Assembly (NCBI GenBank): GCA_949987565.1
Contig: OX465102.1
Location: forward strand, 20,624,857 to 20,688,856
DNA from: Luidia sarsii
Taxonomy: Eukaryota; Echinodermata; Asteroidea; Paxillosida; Luidiidae
Direction of reading: 5' to 3'
DNA length: 64,000 nucleotides
In this document: positions 1-12,100 of the stretch, in pieces
How the letters are laid out: each line of letters starts with the position of its first letter
Numbering within the stretch: the stretch's first letter is position 1
The notes under the pieces: model-generated
The model's database searches: none
What the model was told of the DNA's origin: nothing
What the model saw: the letters and a program-made list of their open reading frames with translations, nothing else
Translations under genes and position numbers: made by a program

Positions 1-4
1 GCAG

Positions 5-136
5 GTGTCTTCTTCATCTTGTATGCCTTGGGCATGTTCCTGATCGTCTTTCCCTACCTGGTCTTGGAGATGGCACTGGGACAGTTTTCCAGCTCGGGCA
101 TCATTTCCATGTGGAACTTTGCGCCACTCTTCAAAG
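5..136 (+). CDS. Gene A exon: TM2 and first intracellular loop
   Basis: The acceptor gcag occupies 1-4 and the donor gtactg follows 136. The 132 nt match the length and phases (1 to 1) of gene B exon 2. It reads GVFFILYALGMF, then LVLEMALGQFSSSG and MWNFAPLFK. The Tyr of ILYALG sits where family members have a chloride-binding Tyr in TM2, so that one residue is kept. Confidence 0.88.
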
Positions 137-3100
137 GTACTGTACTGCAATGAACTGAACTGGGCCCACTTTCATGGCTCTGCTTACCGTAAGCATAGAA
201 TTTGCCCTTACGGAGGCAAAAATTCCATGCTTAACGTAAGCATATTTCACGGCCAATGTTATTTCTCGCTTCTGTAATGACAAAATTATTCACTACGTGC
301 ATGCGTGAATTGCTTTCCTGCCTGGAATGCAAAATAAATCTTTGCATTGTCGTCTGCTAATTGCTGTGTTTTTAAGATTATTTTCGTCAAAGAAGGTAAA
401 GCAACACCGTTAGGGGTTGAAAATTATACCTCGCCCAAACCTCCGTCTGTGAAAATATTTCTACGGATTTGCATTTGAAATTTAGGTAGTCGAATTCAAT
501 GGACGACGGCCATTTTCCCCTGTTGAGCACAGAAATTCTGCACCAGCTCTTCTGTGTTAATCAGAGCCATGAAATTGGGCCTTGTTTACTTCCAGCTCGA
601 ATTCTGGATGCAGAAGGTTATTAGTCATTGGTCATTAGTCTCATTACGTTATCAGTTTGTAATGCAAGCCAAATGGGAACAGCTCTTTGTCATGAACAGT
701 TCTTGGTCATGACTGCTGAAACCAGATTTTCCTGTATTGAGTGTCTGTTTGGTTTTCCTCACCCAGGGATCGGTGTTGTGGCCACCCTGTGGCTAGCCCT
801 GAACAACGTGGTGTTCACCGTCCTCTCCTCCTACCACCTCCTGTATGCCTTCTTCACCATCAAGCACGTCGTCACAGGCACCGGGCCCCTGCCCTGGCTC
901 AGCTGCTCCCAGGCCTGGAACACCCCGCAGTGCCAGAGCAGCCTGCCCCACGACACGCTCGTCAACAACGTCACAACCACGCCCGCCTATGTGGCTGGAA
1001 GCTCGGTGCTGCAACAGCCCCCGGATTTTGTCCACAAGACGGACCCAGCCACTGAGTACTTGAAGTAAGTCTTCCTCTCCCCCCTAGCTCATTGTCCGCT
1101 ACGTGTATACTGAAATCCATTGACTTCCAAAGGGTTTCCACTGGTATTTTGTGTGTCTGAGGTGGCAACTGATTATTTGCTCAGTAGATGTGGGCATGAA
1201 TCTAGTGCCTTGTGGAGACCTAGTCCAATAGGTTGAATAGGTATCCACAGGGAAATTCTAAGGGTGTAGGGTTAGGTCTCTACAAGGTTTTCACAAAACT
1301 GGTACTTGGAAATAACTCAAAAATGGGAAATTTGACATGTGTAAGAATCTGTCGCAAATTCAGGTGTTATATAAAAGGGACATACTGTCCAAATTCCTAC
1401 CCAGGAAAGTGTATGTAGTTGAATTGGGAGCATGTTTAAAACATGCATAGGTTGTATAGTGAATGAGAACAAAGCAATGTCTCCACAAGGATTAAAAACA
1501 TTAGTACATGTACAATGTATGTGTGTTTTGGTGCATGTACACTGCCCCTCGAAAGTTATAGCGCACCCACTGCACCCTTTTCAACTTAAGATTTCACTTT
1601 GAAATGTCACAGCTGTTCAGTAAACTGTCAAACCTGTGTCTGGAGTCATTATTTTAATCAGTAATAATCATATTTCCACTAAGAAGCACCCTCTGCATTA
1701 CGGCTATAAAGAGCAACTTCGCGACGCACTTTCGTCGCAACGTTAAACAGCCATCTTGATTTGCCTCATTATATATTCATGAGGACGAAAAATCGGGCTG
1801 TCATTTCAAGCTTTCAATGAATATTTACGAAGTGTTGCTGGAACCCCAGTCATAAATATGAAAACTACAGTTGCCAAGCCTTATAAGGAGTGCCCTAGTT
1901 TGCATATGAATGCCGTCTGGGGCCGTTAAACAGCAACACCGCCCAGGCAAAATCAGATCAACAATTATCAAAAAGGGGTGGTTCGTGTTGCACTCGGCAT
2001 GGTGAGGGGATTTTGATTGAGGAACGTAGCAGAAGGCTTCGATAAGCTAAGGTACCGTTAAGTAATATTTACGGAATGTTTCCACAATCAATTTGCTGAA
2101 AAAATCCCCAAAATTAGGCCACCAAGGAACAGTAATGCTGCCCAACATCTCATCCGGACCTATCGACCAAATCCCTTTTTGATTGCCCCTGAGCTACTCA
2201 ATCGACCGGGCCAGATCTGCAGGGTTTACATTGGTCAACCATTTCCCGTCGCCTAGCAGCAGTGGGGCTTCGTGGATGAACTGACAGGCATAAACCCCGC
2301 CTTCCACCAAGTCACTAGGCTCGCGGTTGGATCAGGCCCGGGAGAATCTAGCCCAGACCCGGCCGACTGGACCGACGAATCGCGGTGAATCGCGGTGTGT
2401 TCACCATGAAGTTTGGCCTCGTAAAAAGACGGAACTTTCCCAAATTAATCAGCGTATCTGGCATTGATTAGACCAGTAAACCATTGTCGTGGGTCAACAG
2501 ACACTTATCAGGTGATACGCCCGGATTGGTTTATTCGCAAAAACATACTCAAATCAAACCACAAAACAAACTCCCGAAACAAACTCCACACAAACAAAGA
2601 ACCCCAAAACCAACAGGAGAGCCAAGGTAGGTGTGTGCCGGTGAGTAGCACGATGGCAAATGCAACGAAACATTCCTCTTCCTAGTAATTTGTAGGCCTA
2701 CCCCTCACTACCACAAGCGATCTCCATATCACTCCTCAGTGGCTACACCACAATGTGCACAAGAGGGGAGCCACACCCAGGACTATTTTTGGTGCAAGAC
2801 CACCACTTGGAAAGAGTGATACAACCTAATTTACAAAACAATTATCATACAAATCAACAATACAAGGAGCCACAGCTAAAAAACCCTGGATTGGCATCCC
2901 CCCATCCCCAAGAATTCCACCCATGACTGTGCAGCACATTCCCTGTGGGTTGCAGTGGGCAAGAATGTCCTCACTCCCAGTACTCCCAGTACCAATGACA
3001 ATTAAATGCCCCACTGCTCTATTGTTAATTGTTGCCCACACCCACTCTACTCCACTCCACAAAGTTTTTAATACAATAACAAAACAGATGCAGGGAATGT

Positions 3101-6100
3101 AGACTTTGAATCAAAATCAAACAGTTTCAGCTCCCGACACCATGGCCAATTTTTCTTGGGTCATTCGGCCGGCGGTACCATGCCATCATCAATATCAGTG
3201 GAGCTTTTACGCGATGCTGAAGGATTGTGTTTTTCTGTTAATTTGCTGTCCGTGGGCGCCGTCATCTTGGATTTATTGTTAACTCCCATTGACTTTGTGC
3301 ACGGCGATAATTATGACGTTCGATTAATTGACATTCTAAACACATAATGTATAATTGTGTCAATAAAATTTGACTAATTGGCAATAGATATACCACTATA
3401 AGAGACAGTATGATTTGTAAACACATTATCTATGATTTAATTGGGTGGAAAAACATGAAGCAGATTTGTGTGTGTGTGCCCTATAACTTTTGAGGGGCAT
3501 TGAAATCTGATTGGGTTTTTCTTTTCTTTTCTTTTCTTCTTTTGAAAGTGCTTTCATGGGCAGTTTAGAGCAAAATACGGATCTGACAGACATCGGTGGT
3601 CTGAAGCCCACATTGGTCTTTGGCCTACTGGCCACATGGGGGTTCATCTTGGCCCTGACATGCATGGGAGCCAAGTGGACGGGCAAAGTAAGTCCATTTT
3701 TTATATTTTTTTAAAATGCAAATTTGCCCAAAACAAGGCTGTAAAGCCACTCCGGTTAAGGGCTGAGGAAAGGAGGCGATAGAGAGGGACTCGGGAAGGC
3801 TGGAGATACATGTAGGAATTGACATTCCTTTTAAAAAGGGCAAGATCTTAGGCTGGGGGGGAAACATGAACCAGGAAGGGAATTCCAGATGGAGGCTGAA
3901 CGAGGGAAGAAGCTGTTGTACCTCTTTGTTCTACACCTTGGGATGTATGAATTGATTCAATTTGACAACTACATGTACAGTAACAGCCCTACCGTAGCTA
4001 TACGTTTCTATGAGTAGGCATTAGATACATATATGCATTAGATTAATACTAAAACCTTTTGTGTTTCGGCATTTTGTTTGTGAATTTCATTAGTGTAAAT
4101 TTAACAAGAATTAGTTGGTCAAGATTGATCCAAATATTGCCCTACTAGGTTCGCGATCAGATACAAAGCACAAACGCCAAATATTTGATTCGGTATCATA
4201 CGTATTCGTCCAGATAAGGCAACCCTGGGATCGGTCCTAAGTTAAGACTAGCTCAGCCGCGTTGCTGTGGAAGTTGATATGCGTTGAACATAGGGCAATT
4301 AGTTATCCTTCCTAATACGCATCTTAGCATTTCGTAGAATCGATCTCTTGGACCGGTCCAAAGTTAAGACGAGTTCAGCCACATTGCCGTAGATGTTGAG
4401 ATGCATTGAACATGTGTCGGATTTGGTGAAATTGATCCTAGGACGCGACTTGACACAGGATGAGTGAAAAATCCCTTCCCCTTTTTTTGTGTGAAAATGC
4501 AGCATTCAATGAATTGTTCTGAAAAAAAGAAGAAGTTTAGATCTTGGTGACACGTAAACAATTTCTTTTACTCCCAAAATACAACATTTTAGCAGAAATA
4601 TTTCAGTGTGAGGTTTCTACTATAACAGCCTTCATACTGTATTAGGTTTAATGTAAATCTGTGAATATTTCTGTTTTTCAATCTTACCAATGATGTGTAG
4701 GGGCTTGACACATGCCCATCATGCAGGGTTGCCTATCTTAGTCTGGTGTCTTGAACACACAGGTGGCCTACGTGGTGATGCCCCTGCTGGTCATCCTGGT
4801 CTTTGCTCTGCTCATCCGCGGTGCTACCCTGCCAGGAGCCTTGGACGGCCTCAATTTCTTCCTCTTCCTAGATTCAAGGCGGTTCCTATTCTGGGAGGTA
4901 GGCGCTCTCCTCCTCCTTCTTTCGTAAGAGTTAGTAGGTAGTGTAAGTCAGGCTCTTTCTCTGAAGTGGGTAAGCCAGTTGATTCGTTCATCGTTTGGGG
5001 TTGAGAGGTCAGTCATCCCGTTAGGTGGTTGGAGGTCAGGGCAGTTGTAGATGATATGATCTGCCGTCTAGCTGCTCATCTGCACCACAGGTGCATGCTG
5101 ATGAATCGCGAAGTTTCCAGCGATGCATGTAATTGAATTGTAATTGATTGATTGATGATTCATTTATTTGTTGACTATTCATTGATCAATTGATGAATCA
5201 TGTTCTAGACATACCACAGGGTCTTGAACACTGTGATCAACGGCAGTGTCATGGGAATGGGAGTCATCTCAGCTCTCTCCAGCTACAACAAGTTCCACAA
5301 CAACTTCTGCATGTGAGTCTCTTGTAGTGCTATTGTCAATCAAGCATGCACTCAAGCAGTCACTATTGTCAGCGCTCGCGTCAATCTAAGGGCGTTTACG
5401 GGCTTAGGCTTCGATCCCATTTCTCTTACCAATTATAATATCCCTGTCGTTCAGAAACAAGCATTTGGCCCCAGTTTCTTGGCGAATACTATGTACTCAA
5501 CAAGCCAGCAAACCTTCAAATTCGGCAACTAACCACAAGCTGGATTTTCAGGTCTTGTTAGGTGAAGACGAAGCCTGAGCCCGAGCCTGACCCGTGGATT
5601 TCGTAAAAGGCCTCTTGCGTGCATACGGTTTGCTAGCTACTTAGAACTTCATCTGATCATCTGATGCATGGTTTCCCCTGGAACCCTGAGTCTCGGATGG
5701 CAACCTGATAGTTTAACATGCCTGGGAAACGCTGAGCCGACGTGTGTGTTGCTGCGAAGGACAGTACTTGGCAGCAACAGCCTCATCCGATGCAATCAGT
5801 TGACGTAGTTGTGCACCGCGAAAATCTTTCCCCCAAACGAGTTATCCTCAAGGTCCTCCCCTTTGGCTGTTACTGACCACCTGATGGACTGACCCTACTA
5901 TATTTTGCAAACCTTTTCATGATGACATTAGATTTATTGATTTGAATTTGGGGGATGGGATTGGATTGGATTGACCTCTTTGTCTCAGTCAATAGAGAGG
6001 TTTTGCAAGCGACTGGTTGCATTTAATGCAATTATGTCATCAATTATGACGTCATACACTACTTACTAGCCGCTAGACATGCAGACGACATGGATATCTC

Positions 6101-9100
6101 GCTCGCTACACTTAACTCTTTCACTTCTGAGTTTATCTGGGACTTCTGATGGAATTTATTTGCAAAAATGTTTTATAAAGCCGCTACCAGTGGCTTGCCG
6201 GCTGCCAGTACACAACGATCGAGCCGCTGTCAGTGGCTTGTCGTAAGGAAAGAGTAAAGGAAGAAAGCACCCAGGAAAAGTTGAATTTCTAGTGAATCGT
6301 CTTCATTTTTTTTCTTCTTATGCATGGGTTAATTTGTTCAGAAATGAGTATACGGTAAACACTTCAATGTATTATATCATACGGGCCATTTTGTGAGTTT
6401 TGTGAAATACAACAAGATTTTTTTCAATTTTGTATCAAAAAGTGGGTGCATGGTGTCGGAAATAGACTTTGTTTTAGATTTATTTTACGAAGCGTTGGGA
6501 TTGCGAACAGCGCCATCAATATGCCGGGATTGCAAAATGGCAAAATGGCATCAAAATGGTTCCAGATACCGGTAGCTAAACGTATGCGTACTTGTATCCG
6601 TTTGCATGCGAAACCTCTCTATTATGGAGAAAAAAACCCCAGAAATTTCTATGTGTGGTCTGGGAAGGAAAGATCCCACGTCCAATGCTGAGTAACAATG
6701 GGCTCTTTTGTTTCTTTCCTCATCTCTGCAGTGATGCCTTTCTCGTTGTTATCGCCGTCATTGTCGTCAGCTTAATGACTGTGCTACTGACAGCTACCTA
6801 TAGTGGTTTTTTTGCACACGTGAATAGCGTGGCTATTAACAGCATTGTCAGTGGAGGTATGTCCATCGTAGACTTTCCATTTTTTTTTTCTTCCCCGCCC
6901 CCCCTACATTGTATTAATTTGAATAATAATTGTATGTTTACAACATTTGTAGAGAATCAAATAGACAAAGATAGGGGCTGTGATGACAATAGCCCCAGGG
7001 TGTTTTCAGATAAGTCCGGACCATTCAAAATTCTCTTTGCCAATTTTTTTTTTTTTAAATCCTGACAAGAAAACCCGACCGGGAACTTTTGAACAAATTG
7101 AAAAAATGGCAAAGAAAACTTTGACTGGATCGGGACTTAAACCCGAGACCTCTTGATTAATGTACCAGTGCTCTTTGCCATCTGAGCTATCCAGCCTTTT
7201 AATGATGGCCTTCCCAAATAGTCAACTAGTCTTTGCCGGGGTGGGGGCGGCAGTCAAAAGCAATTCGACCATGAAAAGAGTGATAGGAGGTGCATTCCCA
7301 ATGCCAGCAAAGGCTTGGATACTACAGGAAGGCCATTGTCTAGGGGCTGGATAGCTCAGCCAGTAAGAGTGTTGGTACTTTAAAAGATTGTACTTCTCGT
7401 GTGTTCCATCCCCCAGGCTTTGAACACACTCTTAAGTCGTTCCCTTTGATGCTGGGGGCCCTACCAGTCTCAAGTGCTTGGACATGCATCTTCTTCCTCA
7501 CTGTCTTTCTCATGTACAGCAGCTCCTCGGTAAGTTCACTCCATCCGGACTGATGTCCATCTTCTCCCAAGTTGATGGGCACAACGTTACCATCCTAGCC
7601 AAAAGAGAAAAGAAGTTGTTGCAAAAACTGTTGCAAACTGCTCACTGACTAAAATGACCTGCAATAAATAAATCTCAAAGATAGAGGGCCTGACGTTTCG
7701 GTCCTAGCAGGACCTTTCTCAAACGCAAAGTGACAAAAGGGCTTTATGACGCACAGTAGTTTGACAAAATCATCAATACAGAGATGAATCACTTTTTGCT
7801 CTGCCCTTTTACCACGCCCATGTTGACTTAAAAAGTTGTGGGGGGTGAAAAAAAACCAGTTCTGAATTTTGGTTGAACCACAGTGCCTGCATTGAGCTGA
7901 CTAATATCAGAGACTGTGTGGATGCAATGACCCTTTTCAGAGTGCACACAGTGGGCCCTGATACGGCGCCTGAACTCAGCTGCCGTACATGTTCAGCATC
8001 TAGCTGTGCCGATTACAGCATCTACATGTACAAAGCAGGCCATTCTGTGAACCATAGTGGCCTCACTCAGCTGAGTGATACATGGGATGATCACCAGCAA
8101 AGAGTCAGGCCTAATGTCATGACATTTCCTGTATTTTAGATCTACATGGTGCAGGCCTTGTTGACCACGCTGTTGGATCTCTTTCGCCTGCCGCATTCCT
8201 TCATCTTCCTCCTGCCCACCTGTGGCATCATCTGTGTCCTCAGCTTCCTTATCTCCCTGCCAATGATGACCGAGGTGAGTTGTGGCAGCTTCTTCTTCTT
8301 TTTTTTTTGGCCCTACAGAGGGCGCCCTCCCTAGCCACCATCAACACAAATCAAATGTGACCCGGCACAGCGACATGAGGAATATCCCACCAAAACACTT
8401 TTCGAGTAAACGATGCCTGAAGTCAAAGTATCTTCTCAATTCGATTTAAAAAAAACAAACTTGTTTTCCCGGAAAGTTAATGTATTGGAGGATATTATGT
8501 CCAAAGGATTTTTCCGAAATCCGTCTCTAAATGTTGAAAAAACAAGTATTTCAGGGGAGTGTTTGTGTACTGTTTTCATGAAAATGTAAAGTTTCTGCCT
8601 TTTTGAATGACCGCTTTCGAGGAGTTAGAATGGTGCTTCTATATTGTGTCTGGTAGCAAATGAACAAGCGAAGTCCCCTTGTACTATTTACAACAAAGTT
8701 CACAAGGAAATAATTTTGATATCATTTGAAAGCTAATGGTATACTCTTTCACATCATTAGAAAATCTCAAAGTCTCAAAAGTGGGGGTTATTTCTCATTT
8801 TGCTGTGCCGGGTCACAAATAACCTATGGACGGACAATGCCTATCAATATTTGATAAGTGTAATGCAATGGGCACCTGACTACTGAGTAGGGGGCCTATG
8901 TTGCTGTGCCACGGCATAACCCATAAGGGCATAACATTCTTTTGACTTCTCATGCCTTTTTGAGTTGACATTGCACCCCAATAATCCAAATAGAATACTG
9001 CATGTAGTCTCTCTCTTACTGATCATTGGTGGATAAAATGTACAACTACATGTATGTAAAGTTACGATTTGTTAAAGGAGAAAATAAATACACGTTGATA

Positions 9101-12100
9101 TTCATCACCTCGTAGAAACATGCACGGACACATGTCCATACATGTTTATGTTGAAACCTTTATAAAGAGGCCACCTCTCCATAGCGGCCACTTTGTCTGG
9201 TCCCGTGGGTGGCCGCTATATGCAAGTTTGACTGTATATCTCAGTTTGTGCAGGGTTCTACATGACCAATTGATGTGTGCAGGATAAATAGGTTTGCGGA
9301 GACAATAGGTTTGCAGGCGATTCAGGAAATTTGGATGAATTTACTGTGAAATGGATGGCAGAAATAGAGCCCATGAATTTCCATGTCCTTTGTTGAATTT
9401 GAAAAGGTCCAGACCCCTCCTTTGTTATTGTTAAAGCCTGGTGCACTGGTCGGTAAATTGGAAATTCCATAAATCAGGGACACCAACTTGTGACATTTTG
9501 GTTTCCCCACTTACATATGAAATCATTCAGCTTTCTTGCATGTATTTTTGTAACAACTCAGTGGATAGTCCTGTTGATTAACCACTTCGCGTCGGGGGGT
9601 TTTACAGCGCCGATGACCACCATACGGGGGTTTTTGAACAATGCATCATTTTCAAATCTCGCTAAAACAATCGGAACAATATATTTCTGTGAAATGAATC
9701 GGTAAGGGTATACTATGGGTACAAGAGAGTAAAACCTGGCACAATTCGGACGCTGTTGTGGCTTTTGTCAAGAGATTATCCGTTCAATGGAGCGTAACGG
9801 ACTTGTGTGTGTGCATGTGTGTAGGGTACTGTCAATCCCTGACCGCAGACTCCAGCCTCCACTCCAGGCAGTCAAATCTTCGAGTTGGTCGGCCAAGTTG
9901 TGGCATGCCAACACCATGTCCCCCGCGTGCTTCAGCGGCAGCGCAGTATCCCTCGATCATCCACAGTAAAGGTCCCACAATTGCACAATTAATGCTGTTA
10001 ATATTGCAATTCATGTGGCAACTTGCGTCAAAAATGTGTATTGCTTTGTTCTAAGCTGAAAAGAGTCTTTGTTTAAAATGTGGACAATAGTGGTGCCCGG
10101 ATTCGGAGGGCCCCGTCGCATAGTCAAGCCAACGGAGCTCCGGTTTCGGAGGTCCCGGCGCGAAGTGGTTAAACAATACATTATACTGTTCATGTATTAC
10201 AAATATGCATCTGCATGTACTGTTCAATCTACAAACTGGTTAATTGCGTTGTTTACATTATTACATGCAGGAAAGGTTTCAAACATGTATGTAAGTGGGC
10301 ACAACAAAATGTCACCAGTTGGATCCCTGATTGATCAAATTGCCCAAACATCTGAGGTCCCTGTCTCACACAGGAGAGTTTTTATAGCACCTTTGCCAGC
10401 GACTCCAATGCCTTCGCACGTATATCAAAGTCCCACTTTTTCATTGCCTCTGTCATTCCCAGGGTGGCATCGGTGTGGTCTTCGCTCTGGATTGGTACGT
10501 TCTCAGTTGGGGGCCATTGGTGGTCATCATCTTTCTGTCGCTGGCTTCAGTCTGGGTCTACGGTGAGTATATGCCACAGAGTGGTCATTAAACTTGGTGT
10601 AGATATCCAAGAGATTGCTGCCCCATTTTCATTCAGATGCACGTAGCAATTAATTGATAACCAGGTGAAGGATTACACATAGTGGATGCAACTTTCTTTT
10701 TTCCCATGCTTTGTTGCTTGAGCAAACAAACAAACAAACAAACAAGCAAAGTAAAGTGACTGACTGGGAGCTCCTTGTCATTCACATTGAAGAGCAAAGA
10801 CAATTTTGAAATTAACCAGAATTTGGACCCAGCCATCTTGTTTAGTGCTCCAGTATTCTATCACCTTGGCTATCCAGCCACTAGATGTTTTTAGCAAGCG
10901 AGTCATATGGTGTTGCAGTAATGCAGTGTGTCAGTCTCATGAGAGGGGGAGGGGCATTTCATGAAAAAATCACACTCCACATGTATTTGATTTTAAAATA
11001 ACAATGTGCATTGAATTGGTCTACTTTTCCCCCTTTTTTTCAATTTATTGAAGGCCACCATCTAAGGGATGAATAGCTCAGATGGAAGAGCACCGGTACA
11101 TTAATCCAAAGGTCTCGGGTTCAAGTCCCTGTACAGTCAAAGTTATCTTTGCCAATTTTGTAATTTGGTCAAAAGTTCCCAGTCAGTTTTTCCTTTCTTT
11201 GTTTAACTTAATCTAATTGTGACAATAACATTTTCATTTAAATAAAGTGGAGTGAATGGGAAAGAAAACTTTGACTGGACTGGGACTTGAACCTGAGACC
11301 ACTGGCTTAATATACTAGTGTTCTAGCTATCCATCCCTTAGATGACGGCCTTCCCAAAATTAATAGGCAACAATCTTTGACACAAAAAAGAGCATCACAT
11401 TACTTGCAATAAACCAATGTGAACAAAATGGCACTGAATCTGGTCTTTCAGATTTTTTTCTCTAAAGTGAAATTAAGCGTTTCAAACAAATAAACAGTAA
11501 TCATTGGGGGTTATTTGTTTTCCAGGTACCATTCCAAAATGGAATATCATGAGACGGCCCAAGGAGGTTCAAACAATGCTGGGGTGCTTCCCCAAACCGA
11601 TCCAGTTCATCTTTCTCCTCTTCTGGACCATAGTGATTCCAGGTTTCGCTGTGGTAGGTTAACTAATCACTTTCCACAGGGATGCAAGACCTCTGGAAAT
11701 TTCCGTATTTCCGGAAATGCTGTGATTTTGTTTTATTTTTAATTTTTTGTTAATATTATTATTATTATATATATATTTTTCAAACAGGTACAGTATCTCA
11801 AACCGTTAAAACCCTAAAAACAGAAGGGCGCCTGCATCCCTTCCGTGAATCTCTCGGTCGCGTAAGCGCTCACTCGCAGTCGCACAATCGATTGGCCTTC
11901 AGTGATTTTCAGGAAATGACTTTGTCAGTCACTTACAATGCCTTGTTTCCCCCAACCCCCTTCCCTCCTCCCCACCTCCTGTCATGTTCATCAAAGTAGC
12001 ACTGTGGTTGGCATCTGTCTGTCTCAGGAGACTCTGGCTATGTTCAGACACCGTACTACGGAGACCGAAAAAGGTCTATCATTTGCGGTCACAGCAGGAA

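Noticed and set aside
3156..3347. A 63-codon open frame as a small gene
   Set aside because: It lies inside the 1.96 kb inverted-repeat element and matches nothing recognised.
11074..11128. A functional tRNA gene
   Set aside because: The A and B boxes are good, but the acceptor and anticodon arms do not close, and the same unit with the same 3' extension recurs many times, so it is a SINE.
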